Positions 47,602-56,881 of a stretch of 64,000 nt of DNA are shown one piece after another (within the stretch, counting starts at the first letter, position 1; every line of letters starts with the position of its first letter). The translations under genes and the position numbers were made by a program. Source of the stretch: Hormoscilla sp. GM7CHS1pb. Lineage in GTDB: Bacteria > Cyanobacteriota > Cyanobacteriia > Cyanobacteriales > Desertifilaceae. Under the pieces are notes generated by a model. That model saw only the letters and a list, made by a program, of their open reading frames with translations, was not told the DNA's origin and ran no database searches. The DNA is taken from positions 372,001 to 436,000 of the forward strand of contig JACONN010000006.1 in assembly GCA_014323675.1 (NCBI GenBank), read 5' to 3'.

Positions 47602-48489
47602 GTGGTAGCAGTTGTCGGTCATCAACTGTCGTCTTTTAACACAGGGCCTTCCAATATTCCTGCACCTACCGTTATTCAGTTTAGTTTTGAGGTAGCAATA
47701 GTAAATTACCGAGGTAGAGAAATCGATCGCCGTCAGCGCCTGCAAACAGAATATTTTCGGCAAAGCTTGGGTAACGGGGTAACATTAGATATGGTCTCTA
47801 TTCCCGGGGGCACCTTTATGATGGGTTCCCCTGCAAGCGAAAAGGGTCGAGATAGTGATGAAGGTCCGCAGCATCGAAGAACTATAGCACCTTTCTTTAT
47901 GGGCAAGTTCCCCGTGACTCAGGCCCAGTGGCAAGCGGTGATGAATAATAATCCATCACGCTGGAAAGGTGAGGATCTGCCCGTAGAAAGGGTATCCTGG
48001 AATGATGCGGTAGAATTTTGTCAGCGCTTGTCCCGCCAGACAGGACGCGAGTACAGACTCCCCAGCGAAGCGGAATGGGAATATGCCTGTCGCGCTGGCA
48101 CCACGACTCCCTTCCACTTTGGGGGGACCATCACTACAGATTTGGCTAACTATGATGGTGACCTCACTTATGCTGACGGACCAAAGGGAATTTATCGAGA
48201 GAGAGCAACTCCGGTCGGCAGTTTTGGAGTAGCGAATGCTTTTGGAATATATGACATGCATGGAAATGTTTGGGAATGGTGTGCCGACCCTTGGCATAAA
48301 AATTATCAGGGTGCGCCCTCTGATGGCAGGGTTTGGGAGTCTGGTGGAGATGATTCATACCGGATGCTGCGCGGTGGCGGCTGGGACAACGATCCCAGGT
48401 ATTGTCGCAGTGCCAACCGCAGCAGCAATGGGCCGGGCAACAGGAACTACGGCATCGGCTTGCGTGTCGCCTGCGTATTTTCCCGGTGA
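47602..48489 (+). CDS. Formylglycine-generating-enzyme-fold protein, candidate DGR target
   Basis: This protein of up to 295 residues has an FGE-sulfatase (SUMF1) domain from about residue 55: GNGVTLDMVSIPGGTFMMGS, PVTQAQWQAVMNNNPSRWKG, YRLPSEAEWEYACRAGTTTP, GIYDMHGNVWEWCADPW and a C-terminus LRGGGWDNDPRYCRSANRSS. The true start is uncertain: the GTG at 47602 reads through sequence that looks non-coding, and homology-like sequence begins near FSFEVAIVNYRGREI (about 47680), so an upstream effector domain may have been lost. In cyanobacteria such domains serve as C-type-lectin-fold binding modules, and some are diversified by retroelements. The last 35 codons fit that pattern. Confidence 0.8.
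   Translation: MVAVVGHQLSSFNTGPSNIPAPTVIQFSFEVAIVNYRGREIDRRQRLQTEYFRQSLGNGVTLDMVSIPGGTFMMGSPASEKGRDSDEGPQHRRTIAPFFMGKFPVTQAQWQAVMNNNPSRWKGEDLPVERVSWNDAVEFCQRLSRQTGREYRLPSEAEWEYACRAGTTTPFHFGGTITTDLANYDGDLTYADGPKGIYRERATPVGSFGVANAFGIYDMHGNVWEWCADPWHKNYQGAPSDGRVWESGGDDSYRMLRGGGWDNDPRYCRSANRSSNGPGNRNYGIGLRVACVFSR
48373..48480 (+). other. Candidate DGR variable region
   Basis: The codons after GGC-GGC-TGG are GAC AAC GAT CCC AGG TAT TGT CGC, and later AGC AGC AAT GGG CCG GGC AAC AGG AAC TAC GGC ATC. Relative to the common family form (N-rich: WNNNP..CRSANRNNN.PDNRNNNIG), nearly all departures are single or double adenine replacements of AAC/AAT. This is the fingerprint of adenine-specific retro-mutagenesis. 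No template repeat or reverse transcriptase lies in this window. Confidence 0.4.
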
Positions 48490-48568
48490 GGACTCCTTAC
48501 CACTTGGCTCTTTTGCCTTCTTGCCCTTTTCCCTCATCGCCGCAGGCGATCGAATTTTTTTGTAATTT

Positions 48569-49373
48569 CGGGTAATCTTATAGATTACCCATAATACAAG
48601 TTTGGTAATTAATTATGAGGATTATATCGTAGAATATAAAAGCGTAGCATAGGGGGATAATCTCAAAGATTACAGATAATACAGAAATTTTGAATCATGT
48701 GTGTTATATTGTAGTATAAAGAGGTAATCTTAAAGATTACAGATAATCGGAAGGTAATCTTAAAGATTACAGATAATCGAAAGGTAATCTTTAAGATTAC
48801 CGGTAATACAGAGATTTTGAATTCTGTGTGTTATCTTGTAGTATAAAGAGGTAATCTTAAAGATTGCAAGATAATACAGAGATTTTGACTTATGTGTGTT
48901 ATCTTGTAGTATAAAGAGGTAATCTTAAAGATTGCAAGATAATACAGAAATTTTGAATTATGTGGATTACATCGTAGTATAAAAAGGTAATCTTAAAGAT
49001 TGCAGATAATACAGAACTTTTGAATTATGTGGATTACATCGTAGTATTATTCGTGATCTTAAAGATTACGAATAATACAGAACTTTTGAATTATGTGTGT
49101 TATATTGTAGTATAAAAGTAATCTTTAAGATTGCAAGATAATACAGAAATTTTGAATTATCTTGTAGTATAGAAAGGTAATCTTAAAGATTGCAGATAAT
49201 ACAGAAATTTTGAATTATGTGCATTATCTTGTAGTATAGAAAGGTAATCTTAAAGATTGCAGATAATACAGAAATTTTGAATTATGCGTTCTATATTGTA
49301 GTATAGAAAGGTAATCTTAAAGATTGCAGATAATACAGAAATTTTGAATTATGCGTGTTATATTGTAGTATAA
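48569..49373. repeat. Hairpin satellite: about 13 units of roughly 67 bp
   Basis: Each unit begins with a hairpin GTAATCTTAAAGATTAC (or ...GATTGC), continues GATAATACAGAAATTTTGAA, TTATGTGTGTTAT and ends TTGTAGTATAAA. Two units near 48730-48790 are shortened to the hairpin plus ACAGATAATCG. Compensated variants occur (GTAATCTTTAAGATTAC). It is strongly AT-rich and non-coding, directly after the FGE-fold gene. Confidence 0.95.
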
Positions 49374-49439
49374 GACATCAATGCTAAACAAAATTCAAAT
49401 TACTTTACAAATAATTTTTTTTGAAAATGAAAAATTTTT

Positions 49440-49580
49440 ACCATCCCCTAGCCCCCAGGTCGGGGTCGAGCCCAGAGTCGCCTCCAGACCCTCCCTTTCA
49501 AAACCGGACTTGCACCTTTCAGCGCAGGAGGCTCCTGGATTATTGGTCCCTTCATGGGCAGCGTATGGTTGAGTTACCTC
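49440..49580 (-). ncRNA. Group II intron RNA fragment
   Basis: On the minus strand: CCAGGAGCCTCCTGCGCTGA, then AAGGTGCAAGTCCGGTTTTG and AAAGGGAGGG, then GGCGACTCTGGGC. GGAGCC...GUGAAAG...CAAGUNCGGUU is a conserved tract of bacterial group II intron RNA ahead of the reverse-transcriptase reading frame. No reverse transcriptase or domain V is present, so it is a remnant. Confidence 0.5.
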
Positions 49581-49774
49581 TTCCGGCCTTGTCTCATGAA
49601 ATTTCACCCTACTGCTGTTCATTCTGGCGAACGAAAAAAACAAAAGGGTAAATGTAACCACAGCGGACTGTATTTCAAGGATGAAGACAAGGGATGTGGT
49701 CACAAGTAGTTGATAATCATTCAACTGTAGGAGCGAAGCATTCGGGCGACAAATGATGACATCAAAGGTGGTAC

Positions 49775-49864
49775 TATTGAGGAGCCTCATGAGGTGAAAG
49801 TCTCAAGTCCAGTTTTGAAGACTCCTCGTGGAGAGTACTCTCCTCTCCACGGCTTAGTTTAACC
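49775..49864 (+). ncRNA. Second group II intron RNA fragment, opposite strand
   Basis: GAGGAGCCTCATGAGGTGAA, then AGTCTCAAGTCCAGTTTTGA and GACTCCTCG, a GAGAGTACTCTC hairpin and CCACGGCTTAGTTTA: the same conserved intron tract as at 49440-49580 but on the plus strand. It stops beside the pdhA stop codon. A partial GAGCGAAGCATTCGGGCGAC module lies just upstream (49731). Confidence 0.5.
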
Positions 49865-49868
49865 ACTA

Positions 49869-50900
49869 CTAATCCTCAGCAAAAATATAACGATGCAGTT
49901 CACTCGGATCTGGTTCAGGACTCTCTAAGGCAAATTTTACTGCTCCATCAATCGCAGCCTGAACCTGCCGATCGATCGCCTTCAGTTCTTCGGCAGAGGC
50001 CAGATTTTTTTCCGCCAGGTAAGCAGCAAAATTCTTAATCGGGTCCCGGGTAAGCCAGAATTCCTTCTCTTGCTGAGAACGCAACTCATCAGGATCTGCC
50101 AGAGAGTGACCCCGGAATCTATAAGTCAAAGCTTCAATCAGGGTTGGCCCTTCCCCAGCACGGGCCCGGGAGATCGCCTCAAGGGCCGCTGTCCGCACCG
50201 CTAGCACATCCATACCATCTACCTCCACACCAGGCATGCCAAAAGCATGAGCCTTCTTGTAAATCTCCGGCACCGATGTCGCTCTGTCATGGGCCATCCC
50301 GATCGCCCATTTATTGTTCTCTACCACGTAAATTATCGGCAGTTGCCAGAGAACCGCCATATTCAAACATTCAAAAAACTGACCATTATTGCAGGCACCA
50401 TCGCCAAAAAAGCAAGCCGTCACTCGATCCGCCCCCGACTCGCCCATCGACTCTCGCCGGTACTTACTCTGAAACGCCGCACCAGTTGCCACAGGTATGC
50501 CCTCAGCCACAAAGGCATAGCCCCCCAGCAGCCGGTGCTTTTCCGAGAACATATGCATAGAACCGCCACGACCTTGAGAGCAACCCGTAGCCTTACCAAA
50601 CAACTCCGCCATCACCTCTTTGGCTGGCACGCCAGCACTCAAAGCATGGACGTGGTCGCGATAAGTGCTACATACATAATCGTCATCAGGACGCAATGCC
50701 TTAATTACGCCGGTGGCGACCGCCTCTTGACCATTGTATAAATGGACAAAGCCAAACATTTTGCCCCGGTAGTACATCTCAGCGCACTTGTCTTCAAACA
50801 AGCGTCCTAGTACCATATCTTCGTAGAGCCGTAAGCCTTCCGCTTTGGTAATTTGAACTCCATCCTTTGCGAATACCGGTAACGTGCGTTCGGAAATCAT
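49869..50900 (-). CDS. pdhA: Pyruvate dehydrogenase E1 component, alpha subunit
   Basis: This 343-residue protein starts [20 protein letters not shown] at 50900; the frame continues 22 codons upstream (to 50966), but that part is not conserved. It has [40 protein letters not shown], the thiamine-diphosphate motif [20 protein letters not shown], and the phosphorylation-loop-like [15 protein letters not shown]. With E1 beta and E2 it converts pyruvate to acetyl-CoA. E1 beta is not adjacent, as usual in cyanobacteria. It is intact. An inverted repeat lies about 100 bases upstream. Confidence 0.93.
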   Translation of the reverse strand: MISERTLPVFAKDGVQITKAEGLRLYEDMVLGRLFEDKCAEMYYRGKMFGFVHLYNGQEAVATGVIKALRPDDDYVCSTYRDHVHALSAGVPAKEVMAELFGKATGCSQGRGGSMHMFSEKHRLLGGYAFVAEGIPVATGAAFQSKYRRESMGESGADRVTACFFGDGACNNGQFFECLNMAVLWQLPIIYVVENNKWAIGMAHDRATSVPEIYKKAHAFGMPGVEVDGMDVLAVRTAALEAISRARAGEGPTLIEALTYRFRGHSLADPDELRSQQEKEFWLTRDPIKNFAAYLAEKNLASAEELKAIDRQVQAAIDGAVKFALESPEPDPSELHRYIFAED

Positions 50901-51363
50901 CAAGTTTGTCCTATAATTACAGATCGTAACTGAACCAATTTTTCTTAAGATAGCCTCATCAGTCAAGGGTCCTGTTGTCCTTCAACTTTGACTGCATGAT
51001 ATGCCTATTTATGGCATATCATCAAGAAACAACAAGCAACCATCTTCCAACCCCGGGTATCCGGACTTTGTATAACGCTATGAATGTCCTTTATATCCAT
51101 GAAAAAATCAGATTATAATATCAATTTATAACCCCCTGATGATATAATCAGACGGGAATGCCAAAAATTATAATCGATCGGGACTGCTGTGGGTGGGAAA
51201 TTTCGTTACATTAGATGAAAAAGGGAACAGGGTTAGGGAGTTGGTGCGTACCAGGCCGGGAGACACAGCGTACCAGGTCCACCAGTGCTCAATGTCAACT
51301 AACCACTGACAACTGACCAATAACAGCCTTAAATTAGTGAATTGCTGCTGAGGGAGACGACTG
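50901..51363. other. Divergent promoter region between pdhA and ftn2
   Basis: This shared upstream region is AT-rich at 51085-51150. It contains the inverted repeat at 50996-51022 and a TCAGTTGTCAGTGG-like tract near 51293-51320. No gene is seen. Confidence 0.5.
50996..51022. promoter_or_regulatory. Perfect 10-bp inverted repeat upstream of pdhA (operator candidate)
   Basis: ATGATATGCC, seven-base spacer TATTTAT, GGCATATCAT. It has the size of a dimeric regulator site and is not related to the dispersed repeats in this window. It lies 96 bases before the pdhA start and 340 bases before ftn2. Confidence 0.45.
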
Positions 51364-53634
51364 GTGAGAATTCCGCTCGATTACTACCGGATTCTAGGCT
51401 TGCCGATACAGGCGACTGTCGAACAGTTGGAGATGGCTCATCGCGATCGGACGATGCAACTGCCCCGGCGGGAGTATTCGGAGATCGCGATAGACTCCCG
51501 TAAACAGCTGTTAGATCGAGCCTATGGGGTGCTCTCGGACTCCGACCAGCGTCGCACCTATGATGCGAATCTAGATGCTGCCCTGGCTGCGCCGGACCCG
51601 AAAATAGATGGAACCACCAGTGCTAAGGCTGTGGAGAAGCATCACAGTCCCAGCATAGAGATTTCAGAGGAGCAATTAGTCGGGGCCTTACTGATCCTGT
51701 TAGAACTAGGGGAGTATGAACTTGTATTGCAGTTGGGACGTCCTTACCTAAGCAGCAGCAAGATAAGTGCAGAAAAAGACCCCAACTCGCAGCGGAGGGG
51801 TCCCGGAGCATGCGAAAAATCAGGGGCATCACAACTGGAACGATCGGATACGGTACTCACGATCGCTCACGCCTGTCTGGAACTAGGTCGCGAACAGTGG
51901 CAGCAAGGAAATTACACAACGGCAGCGGAATATCTGGAAACTGGTCAAAACTTACTGTTGAGCGAAGGATTATTCCCGACTGTGCGGGGGGAAATTACGG
52001 CAGATATCTACAAACTGCGTCCTTACCGCATTATGGAATTACTGGCCCAATCAGAAGAAAAAACTTCTAGTACGCTAGCGTCGCCCACTGGGCGACGCCA
52101 AGGGGTACAAATGCTGCGGGATATGCTCGAAGAGAGGGGCGGCATTGATGGCACGGGGGATGACGGTTCCGGGTTAGGAATTGATGACTTTCTGCGCTTT
52201 GTCCAGCAGCTGCGGAGCTACATGACCTCTGAAGAACAACAGACTTTATTTGAGTCAGAAGCCCTGCGCCCTTCAGCCGTGGCGACTTACCTGGCTGTAT
52301 ATGCTCTGCTGGCCCGGGGATTTGCCCAACATAAACCGGCCCTGATTAACCGTGCTAAACGGATGCTGATGCGCTTGGGTAACCGCCAGGATGTTCATCT
52401 AGAACAAGCCGTGTGCGCCCTGCTGCTGGGTCAGACTTCCGAAGCAAGTAGGGCCCTAGAACTGAGCCAGGAATACGAACAGATCGCCTTTATCCGAGAA
52501 CATTCTCAGGGTGCCCCAGACCTGTTGCCAGGATTATGTCTGTACGGCGAGAACTGGCTCTACGAAGAGGTGTTTACCCACTTCCAAGACTTGCAGAAAG
52601 GCTGCACAACCTTGAAAGATTATTTCGCCGATAAGCAAGTGCAAACCTATTTGGAAGCACTCCCTCAGGAAATAAATAACTCCAGTGAGTGGACTGTGGT
52701 GCAACACCAGCAAATATCTCAAAGATCGGCGCAGTCCGTCCGTTGGGTTGAAAATGGGGAGATAACGGATCCAGTTGGTGCCCCTACCCTGGTGGCACAA
52801 ACCCAGTCAAGGACTACCCTGTCTCCGGAAGCTGAGGCCACGGCCGTTGCTAACGATCGCCCAAAAACGGCTCCTGCTGCGTCCCCCGGTGCTGCGTCTC
52901 CTGGGAGCGCTACTCGCACTACCCAGGAGACGCAGCGCGCTACTACCCGGGGGACGCAGAGGGTGGGTTCGAGATTGTCACCAGGACGCTCACATGCTCT
53001 GCCAACTCTGAGAGATGCCAAGCAGCCGGCAGTCAAGGGAGAGTTTTATTCGCCTAGGTTCCGCATGCTGTTACTGGCAGCTGTGGGAATTGTTAGTCTC
53101 CTGCTGCTGTGGTTTGTGGTGGGTTGGTTGCTCAGACTGATCTTCACACAAAAACCGGTACTGGAAGGGGAGCAGCTGCAAGTGCGGCTCGCGGAGCCCC
53201 CTATACAGATACCAGACCCCAACACAAATACCCGGGGAACAATCAGTTCCATAAACAAAACAATAGCGTCCCAAGCGATAGACAGCTGGTTAACCACAAA
53301 AAGACAAGTCTTTGGACCTAACCATAGCATCGATCGGTTAGAGCAAATATTAGTAGAACCAGCCCTGGGAGAGCAGCGGCGACGGGCGCTGGTGGCACGG
53401 CAAGAAAACTGGTACGGTCGGTACCAGCACAGAGTGGAGAAGGTTTCCTTGATGTCAAGCGATCGCGATCGGGCTATAGTGGAAGCAATTGTCAGCGAAA
53501 AAGCCGACTTTTTTGTAAATGGTCGGTTTGACCGGGCTTCTTCGTACTTCAATCCCAATTTGCGGCTGCGCTATGAGTTAATAAACCAAGCTGGTCAGTG
53601 GCGAATTCAGAATATTATCCTTGTCAACAACTAG
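51364..53634 (+). CDS. ftn2: Cell division protein Ftn2/ZipN (ARC6 homologue)
   Basis: This 756-residue protein starts at a GTG with GAGGGAG nine bases upstream. A degenerate J domain opens it (IPLDYYRILGLPIQATVEQL, AYGVLSDSDQRRTYDANLDA). A helical region follows (ILLELGEYELVLQLGRPYL, QLRSYMTSEEQQTLFESEAL, RMLMRLGNRQDVHLEQAVCA). One membrane helix is at about 568-590 (MLLLAAVGIVSLLLLWFVVG). The IMS/ARC6 C-terminal domain reads IDSWLTTKRQVFGPNHSIDR, ending NQAGQWRIQNIILVNN. Ftn2 tethers FtsZ to the membrane and recruits divisome parts. The linker before the membrane helix contains residues encoded by palindromic repeats (SPGSATRTTQETQRATTRGT), and smaller ones occur near residues 140-155 and 240. 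The domains are intact. Confidence 0.92.
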   Translation: MRIPLDYYRILGLPIQATVEQLEMAHRDRTMQLPRREYSEIAIDSRKQLLDRAYGVLSDSDQRRTYDANLDAALAAPDPKIDGTTSAKAVEKHHSPSIEISEEQLVGALLILLELGEYELVLQLGRPYLSSSKISAEKDPNSQRRGPGACEKSGASQLERSDTVLTIAHACLELGREQWQQGNYTTAAEYLETGQNLLLSEGLFPTVRGEITADIYKLRPYRIMELLAQSEEKTSSTLASPTGRRQGVQMLRDMLEERGGIDGTGDDGSGLGIDDFLRFVQQLRSYMTSEEQQTLFESEALRPSAVATYLAVYALLARGFAQHKPALINRAKRMLMRLGNRQDVHLEQAVCALLLGQTSEASRALELSQEYEQIAFIREHSQGAPDLLPGLCLYGENWLYEEVFTHFQDLQKGCTTLKDYFADKQVQTYLEALPQEINNSSEWTVVQHQQISQRSAQSVRWVENGEITDPVGAPTLVAQTQSRTTLSPEAEATAVANDRPKTAPAASPGAASPGSATRTTQETQRATTRGTQRVGSRLSPGRSHALPTLRDAKQPAVKGEFYSPRFRMLLLAAVGIVSLLLLWFVVGWLLRLIFTQKPVLEGEQLQVRLAEPPIQIPDPNTNTRGTISSINKTIASQAIDSWLTTKRQVFGPNHSIDRLEQILVEPALGEQRRRALVARQENWYGRYQHRVEKVSLMSSDRDRAIVEAIVSEKADFFVNGRFDRASSYFNPNLRLRYELINQAGQWRIQNIILVNN

Positions 53635-53639
53635 CTATA

Positions 53640-53674
53640 CCGCTATGGCTGCGCTGGAAGCGCAGCCATAGCGG
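53640..53674 (+). terminator. Perfect 16-bp hairpin after ftn2
   Basis: CCGCTATGGCTGCGCT, loop GGA, AGCGCAGCCATAGCGG. It begins five bases after the ftn2 stop. No U run follows, so it may be a processing or factor-dependent stop, or a REP-like repeat rather than a classical terminator. Confidence 0.5.
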
Positions 53675-53808
53675 TGGGCCCCACAAACCAGTCTCGGCTG
53701 ATATACATTCAGAGTGATTCTGAAGAGATTATTAAAAAATTGACTCTGGAAACGAAAACTGGTAGACTCAGCAGCATCAATCGTAGTGAACCCACCCTTA
53801 ATTAAGCA

Positions 53809-54579
53809 ATGATATCCATGTTAACACTAGAACCAAACAAATACCAACCCCAGGTAAAAATGGGGCGGGTTCTGGTGGTCGAAGACGAAGAATTAATCCG
53901 CGAAACCATTGCTCTCACTCTCAGTGACGAAGGGTTTGACGTGCTGACTGCCGCCGATGGGAGCAGTGTGTTAGAACTGACGAACGCCGATCGCTGCAGC
54001 GGCACGGGAGGTAAAAGTGAAATTGCCCAACTGGACGCGATCGTGCTTGACTTGATGCTACCCTATGTCAATGGGCTGGATTTATGTCGCTTGCTCCGTT
54101 ATGAGGGCTACATGGTACCAATTCTAATCCTGAGTGCTAAAAGCAGTGAAACAGACCGGGTGGTAGGGTTAGAGGTGGGTGCTGATGATTATCTGACTAA
54201 ACCCTTCGGGATGCGGGAGTTGGTTGCCCGGGTCCGATCGCTGTTGCGGCGGAGTACTCGCTACCCTCTACCTCAGACGCCCAGCGTACTGAAATTTAAG
54301 GAAGTTACGCTATATCCGACTGAGTGTCGGGTGATGGTACGAGGAGAGGAGATTAATCTATCTCCCAAGGAATTCCGGATTCTAGAATTGTTTATGTCTC
54401 ATCCCCGCCGGGTATGGTCGAGAGACCAGCTGATAGAACGGGTATGGGGATACGATTTTATGGGGGATAGCAAAACCGTGGACGTACATATCCGCTGGCT
54501 GAGAGAAAAACTAGAAGTTGACCCCAGTCGCCCGGAATATCTGCTGACGGTACGGGGATTTGGCTATCGTATGGGTTAA
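53809..54579 (+). CDS. sphR: OmpR-family response regulator, SphR/PhoB type
   Basis: This protein is up to 256 residues. The receiver domain starts MGRVLVVEDEELIRETIALT, with phospho-acceptor Asp in IVLDLMLPYVNGLDLCRLLR and Lys in GADDYLTKPFGMRELVARV. An insert (TNADRCSGTGGKSEIAQLD) precedes the acceptor strand. The winged-helix domain ends VDVHIRWLREKLEVDPSRPE then YLLTVRGFGYRMG. SphR switches on phosphate-starvation genes such as alkaline phosphatase and pst. The start could be the ATG at 53809 or at 53818 (MLTLEPNKYQPQ). The kinase partner follows 79 bases on. Confidence 0.85.
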   Translation: MISMLTLEPNKYQPQVKMGRVLVVEDEELIRETIALTLSDEGFDVLTAADGSSVLELTNADRCSGTGGKSEIAQLDAIVLDLMLPYVNGLDLCRLLRYEGYMVPILILSAKSSETDRVVGLEVGADDYLTKPFGMRELVARVRSLLRRSTRYPLPQTPSVLKFKEVTLYPTECRVMVRGEEINLSPKEFRILELFMSHPRRVWSRDQLIERVWGYDFMGDSKTVDVHIRWLREKLEVDPSRPEYLLTVRGFGYRMG

Positions 54580-54658
54580 GAATTGATTGTTGATTTTTCA
54601 ATTCTCCATTCTCCATTCTGCATTCTCCATTTATGAACTATAAACGACTAAAATAACA

Positions 54659-55935
54659 GTGTTTCTCGGATTAATATTGGGATTATTGATGGGTTTGGCT
54701 CTATTTATGTGGTGGAGAGCGCGACTCTACGCCGAACTGCAAAAGGTGCTGCCAAATAAATCTGACTCCCCATCTCGATTCTCGATATCTCGGCTGTTAT
54801 CGACGATCGCCCATCTTCATCAGACTTGCTGCCAGCTAGAACAGGAAATAAATAACTGGAAACAACTTCTTCAGGTTGCCCCGATCGGCTATCTACAAGT
54901 GGATGACCAAAATCAGCTGTTGTGGTGTAACCAACAAGCCTGTCAGCTGCTCTGCCTGCAACTACCGGCATCACCTCGTCTGTTATTGGAAGTTGTCCGC
55001 TGTTATGAATTGGATCATCTGATCGGACAGACCCGAGATTCTCAAAAGCCTTGCCAGCAGGAATGGATGTTTTATCCTACCTGTGACTATGTAAGGGAAG
55101 TAAAGTGCGATCGGCCTCCCTTTGTCTTGCGGGGGTATGGGATACCCTTACCCAAGGAGCAGGTGGGCGTGTTCCTGGAAAACCGGCAAGAAGTGGCTGT
55201 TTTATCCGGACAACGCGATCGGGCTTTTTCTGATGTCGCCCACGAACTAAAAACGCCCTTGACTTCTATCCGTCTGGTAGCGGAAACTCTCATCTCGAGG
55301 CTTGACCCTCCCCTGCGCAACTGGATAGACCGCTTGCTCTCTGAGGTGATTCGACTCAGCGACCTGGTAGAGATATTACTGGATATTGGTCGCCTGGAAA
55401 AGGAGGCTTACCATTCCCTCAACCTGAAAACCCTAGATTTGCCAGCACTGATCTCGTCGGCTTGGTTGAGTCTGGAACCCCTGGCCCGCAAAAAACAGCT
55501 ACAATTCTACTACACTGGTCCTGAGAGTCTGATGATTCAAGCTGACGAACAGCGGATCTACCGGGTGCTGATTAATTTATTAGATAACAGTATAAAATAT
55601 AACATACAAGCAGGAGAAATTCAAGTAAAACTCAGGCCCACAGATCGGCAGATCCAGATAGAAGTGATCGATCGGGGTACGGGTTTTACCGAAAGTGAAT
55701 TACCCTATGTATTTGAGCGGTTCTATCGGGGGGGGATCCATCCCGTGCCCGCAGTGCGACCGCCAATGTGACTGGCGAGATCCGACCGGACTTACTGTCC
55801 ACTAATGGTAGTGGTTTAGGTCTGGCGATCGTGCGACAAATTATTGAAGCTCATCAGGGCTATGTGAGGGCAAGTAACCATCCGGAAACCGGCGGTGCCT
55901 GGTTAGAGGTGTTTCTGCCTTGGCAGCAACCGTAG
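54659..55935 (+). pseudogene. sphS: Phosphate-sensing histidine kinase, SphS/PhoR type, with a frameshift
   Basis: It starts at a GTG (54659): FLGLILGLLMGLALFMWWRA is a membrane segment. A PAS-like domain (LLQVAPIGYLQVDDQNQLLW) and the HisKA box (DRAFSDVAHELKTPLTSIRL, phospho-His) follow. The ATP domain has VLINLLDNSIKYNIQAGEIQ and DRGTGFTESELPYVFERFYR. A G8 run at 55728-55735 then shifts the frame. In the other frame the protein finishes DPSRARSATANVTGEIRPDL and GLGLAIVRQIIEAHQGYVRA to 55935. The full length would be about 425 residues. Because the pair sphR-sphS is a core regulator and the fault is in a homopolymer, a sequencing error is plausible and the kinase may be intact. Confidence 0.85.
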
Positions 55936-56134
55936 CCAGGTAAAGACTAATTGAAAATTAGCGCTGCGTGTTCCCAGGCGGAAGTTAGGGAATGAGGAAA
56001 ATTGAAAATTGACAACGGACAACTGACAACTGACAGGCTCCGGAATTGATTCTATGGTATCAGACCCACCCCCTTTTGTAAACCCTTCAGTGTAATATTT
56101 ATCCAAGTATGAGCTGTACTACCGCAGTCTAGCT

Positions 56135-56881
56135 ATGGATGAAAGGCTACAGAAAATTCTCTCCCAGTGGGGGATCGCCTCTAGGCGTGAAGCGGAAAAA
56201 ATGATCCTGGCAGGCCGGGTCTGTATAAATGGTGTTGTGGTTAGCCAACTAGGGCAAAAAGCCAATCCCCTACGAGATGATATAGAAGTGGATGGTGTGC
56301 CCATCGACGCTGCCAATCGTCCTGGACAGCGGTATCTTTTACTTAACAAACCAGCTGGGGTAATATCTACTTGCTGGGATGCTAGAGGGCGGACTACAGT
56401 GCTCTCTTTGCTGTCAGACAGCCTGAAAGCTAGCACTGGCATACATCCTGTCGGACGCCTGGATGCAGATAGTACAGGAGCACTACTGCTCACGAACGAT
56501 GGGGATCTGACTTTCCGTCTGACTCATCCGCGCCATAGCGTTCCTAAAACATATCGGGTTTGGGTGCAGGGTTTTCCATCCCAAGAGATACTGCACCAAT
56601 GGCGCAGGGGAGTTATGCTGTCGGGTAGGATAACATTGCCATCTGAAGTGCAACTGCTGAAGCGATCGCCCCAAGGAGATCGGACTCTTTTAGAGGTGAT
56701 TCTCACTGAAGGCAGAAACCGACAAATCCGACGAGTGGCTGAACAGCTAGGATATCCAGTTGTTCATTTACATCGTATCGCTATTGATAAGATTCAATTA
56801 CAACAGCTGCGTCCTGGCGCTTACCGTCCCCTCAAAGATTTTGAAGTTAAGGCCCTCAAGAAATTAACCAGGCGCGGATGA
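56135..56881 (+). CDS. RNA pseudouridine synthase, RsuA/RluB/RluE/RluF family
   Basis: This 248-residue protein has an S4 RNA-binding domain at 2-60 (LQKILSQWGIASRREAEKMI, AGRVCINGVVV). The catalytic domain shows YLLLNKPAGVISTCWDARGR and the active-site Asp in HPVGRLDADSTGALLLTNDG. It ends with the family motif LTEGRNRQIRRVAEQLGYPV. It converts a specific uridine of rRNA; by similarity this would be the RluB type on 23S rRNA, but the site is not proven. Its stop overlaps the next start by four bases (ATGA), so the two are translated together. Confidence 0.9.
   Translation: MDERLQKILSQWGIASRREAEKMILAGRVCINGVVVSQLGQKANPLRDDIEVDGVPIDAANRPGQRYLLLNKPAGVISTCWDARGRTTVLSLLSDSLKASTGIHPVGRLDADSTGALLLTNDGDLTFRLTHPRHSVPKTYRVWVQGFPSQEILHQWRRGVMLSGRITLPSEVQLLKRSPQGDRTLLEVILTEGRNRQIRRVAEQLGYPVVHLHRIAIDKIQLQQLRPGAYRPLKDFEVKALKKLTRRG

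Noticed and set aside
47044-47763. Several 60-130-residue minus-strand frames upstream of the FGE-fold gene
   Set aside because: They cover MITE family B copy 3 and REP-like hairpins and oppose the real gene.
48569-49373. CRISPR array or coding repeat protein
   Set aside because: The spacing between hairpins is itself repeated, and all frames contain stops in every unit.
49381-49790. Small proteins on both strands between the satellite and pdhA
   Set aside because: The sequence is better explained by structured group II intron RNA remains; the frames lack domains.
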